A DNA stretch of 46,004 nt from a virus: the IMG/VR virus record IMGVR_UViG_3300010883_000068, positions 1-46,004 of that record. One strand, written 5' to 3'. Under the pieces are notes generated by a model that was not told the origin of the DNA, did not search any database, and saw only the letters and a list, made by a program, of their open reading frames with translations. Positions 1 through 7,618 of this stretch are shown here, one piece after another. Numbering within the stretch: position 1 is the stretch's first letter; the number at the start of each line of letters is the position of its first letter. The position numbers and the translations under genes are program-made.

Positions 1-630
1 AATATAAATGAAGAATATAACACAACTGTTGGTTGGGTTAATGACTTTGGAAAAGATTTAGAAAAAAATGCCGACTTTCTTAGTAACTTGAAGTCTATTT
101 TTAAAAGTAGAAGCGAAACATTTTCTACAATAGATGAAAAAATGGCTGATATAAAAACTAGAGTTGGCTTTGATCTTATAAAAGATGTTGATAATAGTCA
201 CAGAATAAAAACATCTTCTGCAAAAAAAGAGGCATCTGGGTGTGGCTCAGAGAAAGATGGTGGCGACAAGTGTGGCCCTTGCAGCTCAGGCGGCTCATGT
301 GGTGGTCCGAATAATGACCATGGAGTAGAAAGAAAGGGGAAGGTGGATAGCATTGTAGAGCTTTTAAAGTATATACAAGATACGATAAAAAACGAACCAC
401 ATTTAGACGAACCTGTTATTTTAGATCGATGTAGAAAAGAAAAAAGCTATGGCCTTGAAAATATAAATGATATGTCTAAATTAAAAAAGTTTATATCAAA
501 TGCAGTATCAACTGGTGAGCCGATGTCTATAAAGCTAGAATATATTCCTCAAGAGCCTATAACTTCTTCTGAATCGATGTTTGACGATACTGCAGATTAT
601 TATGAACACGGACTTGTAGGCTCAGAGTAA
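1..630 (+). CDS. Hypothetical protein with Cys-rich linker, 5' partial, upstream of terminase
   Basis: The reading frame is open from the first base of the window, so the gene starts upstream; at least 209 residues are present. An internal TTG at 88 could be mistaken for the start, but the upstream codons are open and protein-like. The visible part has a charged N-terminal segment, a short Gly/Cys-rich stretch at about bases 238-303 (a Cys, then a CGPC pair, then another Cys), and an acidic C-terminal half ending just before the terminase gene. The Cys spacing could bind a metal or form disulfides, but it matches no family I can name. Its position 9 bases ahead of the large terminase gene makes a packaging role such as a small-terminase equivalent conceivable. 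That is inference from context only; I do not recognise the protein. Confidence 0.75.
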   Translation, partial: NINEEYNTTVGWVNDFGKDLEKNADFLSNLKSIFKSRSETFSTIDEKMADIKTRVGFDLIKDVDNSHRIKTSSAKKEASGCGSEKDGGDKCGPCSSGGSCGGPNNDHGVERKGKVDSIVELLKYIQDTIKNEPHLDEPVILDRCRKEKSYGLENINDMSKLKKFISNAVSTGEPMSIKLEYIPQEPITSSESMFDDTADYYEHGLVGSE

Positions 631-639
631 CGATGGAAA

Positions 640-2412
640 ATGAAATCTTCTCAAAAAGAAAGGCAAATATTTGAATCATTAAAGTTAGATTTTCTAAACT
701 TTGATCCGCCTAATTTTGTTCAAAACAACCTAACGTTAGATGGTTCCACATTTCAAATAAAAGGAAATGGATGGAGCTTTATGTCTGATATATATAGATA
801 TATCGCCCTGCAAGCTACAAAGAGAAATGGAAAGCCTGTGGTAATAAAGAAGGGTCGACAGGTTGGCGCAACAGTCATGGCTGGAGCTCTAGATCTTTAT
901 TTTACTAACAGCGGGATGTTTAGGTCCCCAGGGCCAAGGGTGTTGCATTTATTTCCAGCCCTAGCTCAGGTCAAAAAGTTTTCTCAAGACAAACTTGAGG
1001 GTCTGATCAGAACTGCAAAAAATGACTCAATAAATAAAAACAAGCTAAAAACCCCAAATGCTGTAGACAACCTAACAATGAAACAGTTTAATGACGGAAC
1101 GCTATGGATAGACAGCCTGGGAACTGATGGAGACAGGATAAGAGGTATGTCTGTGGATATAGCCTTCTTTGATGAGGTTCAGGATATGATGGGGCATGCT
1201 ATTGGAAATGCAACAAAAACATTAACTGCAGCAAAGTATGGGCCAATTGGACAAGGCGTTCAGGTTTATTTTGGAACGCCAAAGGAAAGGGGTAGTTATT
1301 TTTCCAAACTTTGGGAAATTTCAGATCAGAGGTATTATCATCTGGGTTGTAAAAACTGCAAAGAAACTTATCCATTTTACCTACCAGATGATAACAGGTG
1401 GATGGATATATGGGTAGAGGGCTACACGATAAAGTGTCCACTCTGTGGTCATGAGCAGCACAAGGTTGACTCAATAGAGCTTGGGAAGTGGGTTCCCTCC
1501 AAACCATCAGAGAGCGCAAAAATGACCGGATTTCATGTAAATCAGTTATATATTCCATATTTTTCTAAAGAAAATATATTAAACTTAATGCCAGAAAACA
1601 ACCCTTCTCAAACAGAGAGGATATGGCAAAATGAAGTTGTCGGAGAGTTTTATTCTGGTTATGATGTTCCTATAACAAAGGAAGAGATATACAATAAGTG
1701 TAGGGATGCGGATAGGTTCTTTTCTAAGAGGATAAACCCAAGGGATAAGGTTACATATCTTGGTGTCGACTGGGGAGGGAAGACAGATAGCAAAACAGAT
1801 TTGGGCGGACAGTCTTTTTCTTGCGCTGTAATATTGTCAGTGGGAAATGATGGGGAGCTGCTTATTGAGCACGCGCACAAATTAACTAAAAAAGACTTTA
1901 GCTATAAGAAAGAAACTATGCGTGAACTGTATAGAAGGTTTGGAGTCAGCAGGGGAGTATCTGACTGGTTCTTTGGTCAGGACGTTGTTCATGATTTGCA
2001 ACTTGAGTTCGGAGAAAGATTTTTGGGAGCCCAAGGAAGTGGAAGTCTGATAAAGCCAATTAAATATAGAGAGGATGAGCAAATTATATCGTATAATAAA
2101 GACCTAATGGTAGAGGAGATTTTCGATATGATGAAAAAAGGGAAGATAAGGTTTCCATGGAAGAGCTATGAATATATAGAGTGGCTTATAGATCACTGTG
2201 TATCTATGGATGCTAAAATAAGGATATCGGGTGGCCAGCCAATCAAGACCTATACAAAAGGGTCTGTCCCAAATGATGGATTGATGGCGCTTATGTACGC
2301 ATATATGGCTTATAAATTTGACTTAACAAAAGGCTTTTCAATAAGGCCAGGCATGAATACACAGTCTCAATACCCGATAGGTACTTTGGCTCATGCGCCA
2401 AAGATTAGATAA
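640..2412 (+). CDS. Terminase large subunit (DNA packaging ATPase/nuclease)
   Basis: This is the motor that pumps phage DNA into the prohead through the portal and cuts the concatemer. The 590 residues fit the usual large-terminase length. A Walker A-like segment KKGRQVGAT lies at about residues 70-78; the lysine usually found just before the final Thr is Ala, and lysines sit earlier, as in lambda gpA-type terminases. Walker B with catalytic carboxylates is FFDEVQD at 176-182. A four-Cys zinc-ribbon-like insert follows (C237, C240, C266, C269), also typical of the gpA-type family. The RNase H-like nuclease domain begins at about residue 372 with LGVDWGG, where D377 is a likely metal ligand. 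The ATG at 640 has only a weak ribosome binding site. The portal gene follows after 9 bases. The family call is firm; the gpA-like subgroup is inferred. Confidence 0.95.
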   Translation: MKSSQKERQIFESLKLDFLNFDPPNFVQNNLTLDGSTFQIKGNGWSFMSDIYRYIALQATKRNGKPVVIKKGRQVGATVMAGALDLYFTNSGMFRSPGPRVLHLFPALAQVKKFSQDKLEGLIRTAKNDSINKNKLKTPNAVDNLTMKQFNDGTLWIDSLGTDGDRIRGMSVDIAFFDEVQDMMGHAIGNATKTLTAAKYGPIGQGVQVYFGTPKERGSYFSKLWEISDQRYYHLGCKNCKETYPFYLPDDNRWMDIWVEGYTIKCPLCGHEQHKVDSIELGKWVPSKPSESAKMTGFHVNQLYIPYFSKENILNLMPENNPSQTERIWQNEVVGEFYSGYDVPITKEEIYNKCRDADRFFSKRINPRDKVTYLGVDWGGKTDSKTDLGGQSFSCAVILSVGNDGELLIEHAHKLTKKDFSYKKETMRELYRRFGVSRGVSDWFFGQDVVHDLQLEFGERFLGAQGSGSLIKPIKYREDEQIISYNKDLMVEEIFDMMKKGKIRFPWKSYEYIEWLIDHCVSMDAKIRISGGQPIKTYTKGSVPNDGLMALMYAYMAYKFDLTKGFSIRPGMNTQSQYPIGTLAHAPKIR

Positions 2413-2421
2413 GGAGTTGAA

Positions 2422-4110
2422 ATGAGTAGAAGAGTTTCTAGACCAAGCAATATAAATAAAGTGTCAAAGGCTGCCAGCGAAAGTGTTTCTGATATGAGAA
2501 GATCTGCAATATCTGATGCTTTAGAGAAATCAAATTATGGCTCAGCTACCACTGATCTATCCAAGGCCGCAATAGCTCACAGCCCAAATTTTGCAAAGAG
2601 GGGCTCTATAGTCTCTCCAATGACCGGCCCCTCATCTTCTCAGACTACCGAAAGAATGGCCCCAGACATATACTCTCCATTGTTTCAGCTGGCGAACCTA
2701 AACCTTCCGAGAGACCGTGTGACTATGAATGCGTGGAATAGGATATTCTACGATACGCATCCAATTGTCAGAAACGCCGTAAATCTTCATGCGTCTTTTC
2801 CCATCAGCAAGATAAATATATCATGCAAAAGCAAAAAAGTTCAAAGATTCTTTCAGGAAATGTCGGAAAAGATAGACCTATATTCAATAGTGTATGGTGT
2901 TGCGTTGGAATTTTGGAAAATGGGCGAAGCTTTTCCATATGCAGAGCTGGATAAGTCATCTGGCGTATGGAAGCGGGTTACGATTTTAAACCCAGATTAT
3001 GTTCATGTTAAGAAGTCTGTCATAGGGGATGATCACTTGATATCCCTAAGGCCAGATGCGGGACTTAAGAGGATAATAAACTCCACATCTCCTGCAGATA
3101 TGGCCATGAGGAAGAGGATTCCTGGGCATATTATTGATTTCGTCAGAAAGGGGCAGAACATACCTCTTGATAATTTTAACGCCTCTCATTTAAAGCTTCT
3201 GAGCTCTCCATATGATATACGTGGAACATCTGTCATTGTATCTGTATACAAAGATTTGATGTTATATGACAAACTAAGGGAGTCTAAGTTTGCTCAGGCA
3301 GATGGAATGATAAACCCAATGACATTGGTAAAGCTTGGCGCTGATGGCGACTACAGGCCATCTCAGGCCGACCTTGAGTCTTTCAAAAATATACTTGAAG
3401 AGGCTCAGTACGATAAAGACTTTAAGCTAGTTACTCACGCCGGGGTCACCATAGAGAGGGTCGGCTATGGCGGCGGTGTGATGGACATATCTAGTGATGT
3501 AACTCATATTACGGAAAATTTATATGCCGGGTTAATGGTGCCTAAAGCCCTAATGGATCAGGAGGGGGCAACATATGCCAGCTCTTCGGTAGGTCTTGAG
3601 GTATTGAGACAAAGATATGATATATTTAGAAATATGATAAAAAAATGGCTGGAGATAAAGATATTCGCCCCAATATGTGAAATTCAAGATTTTTTCGAAT
3701 ATGAGGATGGGGAAAAAAGGCTTCAGGTCCCATCTATTGACTTTAATCATATGAATTTATACGATATGGCCGATTACGTCCAGAACCTGTCAACCTTTGT
3801 TGGTAATAAGCAAGTGTCAATGCAGACCGTATGTCGAAGCCTTGGGCTTAGCTATGAAGAGGAGCAAAAAAGATTGAGGGAGGAGGCTATTGATTTTGCA
3901 ATTATGTCTAAAGAGCAGGCAATATTGCAGGGAATGAGACTTTCCGAGCTGATGACATTGGATCCGGAGAAGGCAATACCAGAGCCGTTGGGCGAGACTC
4001 CTGACGGGGGTGGCGAAGGCGGGATGCCGGAACCAGGTGGAATCCCGGGAGTTCCTCCCGACATGGGAGGGGGACCTCCAGAAGGTGGAGGCCCAGGGGG
4101 CCCGATCTGA
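2422..4110 (+). CDS. Portal protein
   Basis: The portal forms the ring at one capsid vertex through which DNA enters and leaves and to which the terminase and neck dock. Evidence is position directly after the terminase, the usual length (562 residues), and a portal-like N-terminal region (about 93-130) with a THPIVRNAVNLHASFP segment. A long alpha/beta core follows, with a segment at about 275-310 (YKDLMLYDKLRESKFAQAD) typical of the portal stem/clip region of myovirus portals. The last 35 or so residues are almost only Gly, Pro, Glu and Met, an unstructured tail unusual for portals. The start is supported by AAGGAG eight bases upstream. The absolute call rests on recognised sequence style and synteny rather than on a catalytic motif. 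Confidence 0.88.
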   Translation: MSRRVSRPSNINKVSKAASESVSDMRRSAISDALEKSNYGSATTDLSKAAIAHSPNFAKRGSIVSPMTGPSSSQTTERMAPDIYSPLFQLANLNLPRDRVTMNAWNRIFYDTHPIVRNAVNLHASFPISKINISCKSKKVQRFFQEMSEKIDLYSIVYGVALEFWKMGEAFPYAELDKSSGVWKRVTILNPDYVHVKKSVIGDDHLISLRPDAGLKRIINSTSPADMAMRKRIPGHIIDFVRKGQNIPLDNFNASHLKLLSSPYDIRGTSVIVSVYKDLMLYDKLRESKFAQADGMINPMTLVKLGADGDYRPSQADLESFKNILEEAQYDKDFKLVTHAGVTIERVGYGGGVMDISSDVTHITENLYAGLMVPKALMDQEGATYASSSVGLEVLRQRYDIFRNMIKKWLEIKIFAPICEIQDFFEYEDGEKRLQVPSIDFNHMNLYDMADYVQNLSTFVGNKQVSMQTVCRSLGLSYEEEQKRLREEAIDFAIMSKEQAILQGMRLSELMTLDPEKAIPEPLGETPDGGGEGGMPEPGGIPGVPPDMGGGPPEGGGPGGPI

Positions 4111-4166
4111 TATAACATGGTAATAAATTAATTAATTATATAGTGTATTTTTTATAGGTTTGTTAT

Positions 4167-5591
4167 ATGAGTAACTTTAATTTACAGTCTTTTGCAGATA
4201 GATCAGAGCAGGGTAGCTCCGATGCAGGCACAGGTGTTGGTGAAGCCACCCATGATGTCACTCCTCCTTCGGAATCAGAAAATAATAAGTCATCGCCAGA
4301 AGAAGGCACGGCGGCGGCGGCTAGAGTTGCCGTAGGGTTTGCTTTAACTGCAATTAAACAGGGTAACAGCAGTAGATGGACGATGTCAGGCAGTGGGCTC
4401 GCTGACCCACTCACATATATGATGCCGAGCAGCGTATCTAGCCGGGCCAAGGCTTCCGCCGGTTCCACAGAGAGTAGGGGTGACGGAGTAATCAAATTTT
4501 TAACAACACTATTAGGAGAAGCTGAGTCTGTTAATAAGAAGTTTAATCCTTTATTTGATTTGGTTAAGTCAATGGGTGATGATAAAAATGCAAAAAAACT
4601 TTTAGTAGCTCCACCTGCCAAATGGATTGAGGAGATTCTATCTGGATGGGAGCTTGTCCATGATTACAAATCTTGGTATGGGGAAGAATCCGTATATGAT
4701 TTCGTAGCAGGAAGAAGTGACAGCCTTTTGGATAAGTTTAAGGATTCATGGTCTAATATAAACAGGTTTAGAGAAACAGATCTGTTTGATGATATATTTG
4801 ATCTGTTTTCACAATCAAGAGGTTCTCTTGATACTGGGCGCTCCAATGTTGAAGACTTCTTGCAAAGCATTCTGCTATGGAGGGCGGTCCTTCGCGCCAT
4901 GAAAATGGTTATAGATGGCTCAATTGTTGTCAAAACAGAAGAACCTGTTGCTACGAATAAGGACCCCGAAGAGAAGCTGGAGGAGCTGAGGATGTCAAAT
5001 TTGAACATTCAGTTGTCATCAGTAAGGTCTGCAAATAATGCGGCATCCGTAGATAGAGCTACTAAAAATATAATGATCGACAGGAGTAGGCTTTCCTCTG
5101 GAGAACAGGTAATCCTCGTATTCTACTTCGACGGACCAGATTCTAAAAAACTTTCAAAATCGGATAAAGATTATGCTATGTCAGTTCTGATGGAATATAT
5201 AGACATTGCAGACTACCTGGATGGATATAAGATTGGAGAGGTGATTGGATTAGAACATATAGATAAAAAGACAAAACTATATTTAGAATTAGACAGAACT
5301 CTTTTAAAAGACCTTATTGAGAAATTTGATGATATTTATGAGCTTTTTAAAATAAAGTATAGAGAGGGCTATTTAAAAGTTGAGGCATGCAATTTGGATC
5401 TATATAATAAAATAAAAAAGATTGCCAACTCTACTACCACCTCCTACTACACTGTAACAACGCCTTCTGGCAAGAAGACCGATCTAAGTATTGCGGATAT
5501 AGTTATGGGCAGAGGCTACTCCTCGGGCCTGGGAAATAAATTTAAGGCAAAATCATTGTCTAAAAAAGTTTTGAAAAAAAATAAAAAATAA
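4167..5591 (+). CDS. Hypothetical structural-region protein (474 aa)
   Basis: I do not recognise this protein. The first 100 residues are low-complexity, rich in Ser, Gly, Ala, Glu and Asp, and probably disordered. The rest looks alpha-helical and charged, with many DLF/DDI helical patches at about 190-260, and the C-terminus is strongly basic (…LSKKVLKKNKK). The start follows AGGTTTGTTAT, a spacer seen before several other starts in this window. It sits between portal and the phosphatase-like gene. The next gene downstream has a similar Ser/Gly/Ala-rich N-terminal leader, so the two may be products of related recruitment. A minor virion or prohead-core role is possible from position, but nothing in the sequence proves it. 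Confidence 0.8.
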   Translation: MSNFNLQSFADRSEQGSSDAGTGVGEATHDVTPPSESENNKSSPEEGTAAAARVAVGFALTAIKQGNSSRWTMSGSGLADPLTYMMPSSVSSRAKASAGSTESRGDGVIKFLTTLLGEAESVNKKFNPLFDLVKSMGDDKNAKKLLVAPPAKWIEEILSGWELVHDYKSWYGEESVYDFVAGRSDSLLDKFKDSWSNINRFRETDLFDDIFDLFSQSRGSLDTGRSNVEDFLQSILLWRAVLRAMKMVIDGSIVVKTEEPVATNKDPEEKLEELRMSNLNIQLSSVRSANNAASVDRATKNIMIDRSRLSSGEQVILVFYFDGPDSKKLSKSDKDYAMSVLMEYIDIADYLDGYKIGEVIGLEHIDKKTKLYLELDRTLLKDLIEKFDDIYELFKIKYREGYLKVEACNLDLYNKIKKIANSTTTSYYTVTTPSGKKTDLSIADIVMGRGYSSGLGNKFKAKSLSKKVLKKNKK

Positions 5592-5607
5592 TTGGCAGTT
5601 TATTGTT

Positions 5608-6165
5608 ATGAAAAAAAAATCTTATAGTTCTAAAGAACAAGTTATCAGTATTAAACCGATATCAAATACGCCGGTGCCATCATCGCCAGAGGGTCTCACC
5701 GAGGAGGGCGCAGGTTCTGCAACTGACAGTGCCGGAAGATCCGGATTTGGGATGACTTTTCAGCAAAGCGCTGTAGATATAGACGGAGTCCTTCCATATG
5801 ATGTAACTGGAGTATATGATGATTTTAAAATAAAGCCACCGGTTGATAACCTAGACGCACTAGTAGAGCTCCTGCTTAGCCTGGGAGACACAATGGACAA
5901 GGAAAATAGAAGTCTTGCAGACTTTTCAGATTTTTTACTAACAAAGTACGCAGAACAGCGTGATGCAGATGTAACCAGAATGTTTAATGACGTTATAATT
6001 AAAATTAAAGATTCGGATTCTTTTAATAAAGATGACATTATAATTAAAATTACAAAAAGATATAGCAGATATATAAAGAATTATTTTAATAAATTTAATG
6101 ATTTGTATAAATCAAAACAATTTGCTTATAACAAAATACTAAATGAAATAGGTAGTGATTTTTAA
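5608..6165 (+). CDS. Hypothetical protein (185 aa)
   Basis: The protein is not recognised. It starts with a basic KKK, has a Ser/Pro/Gly-rich linker to about residue 55, then a mainly alpha-helical, charged region. Its C-terminal third is rich in Lys, Asn, Ile and Tyr. The start at 5608 follows TTTATTGTTATG after a 16-base gap, and the stop is two bases before the next start, so it is probably co-transcribed with and translationally linked to the 96-residue gene. Base composition grows more AT-rich toward its 3' end. A structural or assembly role is only suggested by location. Confidence 0.75.
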   Translation: MKKKSYSSKEQVISIKPISNTPVPSSPEGLTEEGAGSATDSAGRSGFGMTFQQSAVDIDGVLPYDVTGVYDDFKIKPPVDNLDALVELLLSLGDTMDKENRSLADFSDFLLTKYAEQRDADVTRMFNDVIIKIKDSDSFNKDDIIIKITKRYSRYIKNYFNKFNDLYKSKQFAYNKILNEIGSDF

Positions 6166-6167
6166 AA

Positions 6168-6458
6168 ATGATAAATAAAAAATCATATATATTAGAATCA
6201 GACCCAAAGTATGTTGCAGAGCAAATACATGGCATTGTAAAGATAATGGTAATGAGAATGCCCATGGATAGGAGGGCGCCTTCTTTTCAGAATATAAAGG
6301 GAAGGCTTGATGACTTTAATACAACAGAAATAGGGTCTAAAAAAACCCCAGGTGGTGCGTCAATAGGCGTTAGTATAGGGCTTATAAAAAATATTTTAAA
6401 TGGAAGAGATCCGTTTTTTATAAGATTGGTCTTAGATGAATTATCTAATATATTGTAG
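6168..6458 (+). CDS. Small hypothetical protein (96 aa)
   Basis: The protein is not recognised. It begins two bases after the preceding stop with no independent ribosome binding site, suggesting translational coupling. It has a helical N-terminal half (residues 10-35, Met-rich), a Gly-rich turn near residues 62-72 and a hydrophobic C-terminal helix. No membrane segment or metal motif is visible. It ends eight bases before the phosphatase-like gene. Confidence 0.7.
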   Translation: MINKKSYILESDPKYVAEQIHGIVKIMVMRMPMDRRAPSFQNIKGRLDDFNTTEIGSKKTPGGASIGVSIGLIKNILNGRDPFFIRLVLDELSNIL

Positions 6459-6466
6459 GGTTTGTT

Positions 6467-7567
6467 ATGGATAGAATAAATAGAATTGTTTTAATAAAAG
6501 ATATGTATTGTGAGATAAAAAAAGAATCCAGCGCAAGTATGTATGATTTTTACGAACCAAGAAGTGGTGGCGCTAATCACAAGCAATATGCTTTTAGATA
6601 TCATGAAGGTAGAGATGAGTTTGAAGTTATGGAAACCCCGGGGTGTGAAAACATCGGAAGTCTTTATCAAAGTGGTTCTAATGTATACAATTCTTTAATG
6701 CTAGTTAGAGAGCACTGGTATAAATTTCCCTTTAGTGGCGGCTCTTGTACTCCAAGCTCTCAGGCGTACCCCATATCTGGAGAACAGGTAGATGTTGTGC
6801 CTAATTCTAAGGGCACGCCTGTTCCACAGGATGCGTCTCATCTGAGCCCAGATGAGCTTCTTCAACTCTCGCCAGATGAGATGCTTGGGTCTGCAAAGCC
6901 GACGAGCCGCGTGCAAGAGCTGTTCCCATCTGGAGCGATTAGAAATAGGCTGCAGAATATAAGACATTCTGATTCAGATTTTGCAAGCGTTGAGACCGTT
7001 AGGCCGTCTGGAGGCCAGCTTGCTGAGTTTTCGGGGGGGAACTGGAGATATCATCAGCCAAGCCTTGGAGAGATGAAGTGGTTTATAGAAAATGGAGTCA
7101 CAGACTTTATAAGGCTCAGTGGAGATGGCTCTGGAGATATTATAAAGGATCCTCAAGTGGGCGTCAATATAACGATAGCTGTTCAAAAAAGGTTTGTAGA
7201 AGGGCTTGGGGCCAAGCTTCACAGGCCTAGCGCTCATAGCGGCTATAGGTTTGGTCAAGGATACACTGGGTCTATAAAGCGCTGCAACCCCATATTATCT
7301 GGTGGGAACTGCCTTGTTCATTGTCGGTGGGGAGCGGATAGAACTGGATATATTGTGGCTGCATTTTTAAAAGAATCTGGAGCTATGACAGATTTGGAAG
7401 AATTATGGAACTATACGATTGGTTTTAACAGATGGGAGAGTAAGGTCTGCAGAAATGCATCAAATCTTGGATATTCTAAATATTTAGATGGCTTTTACCC
7501 ATTAGATCAGTTTTGTAAGCGACATAGTGATTGCGATGTTTGTGATAAGCTAGAACAATTAAGATAA
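6467..7567 (+). CDS. Protein tyrosine / dual-specificity phosphatase-like protein
   Basis: Residues 284-294 read VHCRWGADRTG, an exact match to the HC-x5-R-(S/T)-G signature of Cys-based protein phosphatases. C286 would be the nucleophile, R292 the phosphate-binding Arg and H285 its neighbour. Upstream, at about 200-225, is a segment resembling the core of dual-specificity phosphatases (LGEMKWFIENGVTDFIRLSG), and an Asp near 223-230 could be the general acid. The first 190 residues are unrelated, with a Pro/Ser-rich linker at about 105-150, and the C-terminus holds several Cys (CKRHSDCDVCDK). By family, it would dephosphorylate Tyr or Ser/Thr residues, or possibly RNA 5' or lipid phosphates. 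It is in the structural operon between portal and protease genes; whether it is packaged in the virion is inference. The start follows AGGGTTTGTT. Confidence 0.75.
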   Translation: MDRINRIVLIKDMYCEIKKESSASMYDFYEPRSGGANHKQYAFRYHEGRDEFEVMETPGCENIGSLYQSGSNVYNSLMLVREHWYKFPFSGGSCTPSSQAYPISGEQVDVVPNSKGTPVPQDASHLSPDELLQLSPDEMLGSAKPTSRVQELFPSGAIRNRLQNIRHSDSDFASVETVRPSGGQLAEFSGGNWRYHQPSLGEMKWFIENGVTDFIRLSGDGSGDIIKDPQVGVNITIAVQKRFVEGLGAKLHRPSAHSGYRFGQGYTGSIKRCNPILSGGNCLVHCRWGADRTGYIVAAFLKESGAMTDLEELWNYTIGFNRWESKVCRNASNLGYSKYLDGFYPLDQFCKRHSDCDVCDKLEQLR

Positions 7568-7568
7568 T

Positions 7569-7575
7569 TACTAAT
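7569..7575 (+). promoter_or_regulatory. TACTAAT motif 50 bases upstream of a start codon
   Basis: TACTAAT begins two bases after the phosphatase-like stop codon and 50 bases before the ATG at 7619, in an AT-rich leader. The same 7-mer lies 48-53 bases before three other starts (14913, 29889, 41467). It may be a phage-specific promoter element; this is inferred from recurrence and spacing alone. Confidence 0.3.
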
Positions 7576-7618
7576 AGATTTAGTATAGTTTGAATATTAT
7601 ATATAAAATGGGTTTTAA

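Noticed and set aside
238-300. CGPC in the first protein as a thioredoxin active site
   Set aside because: The surrounding sequence is Gly/Ser-rich linker without the strand-helix context of thioredoxin; two more Cys suggest a metal or disulfide cluster instead.
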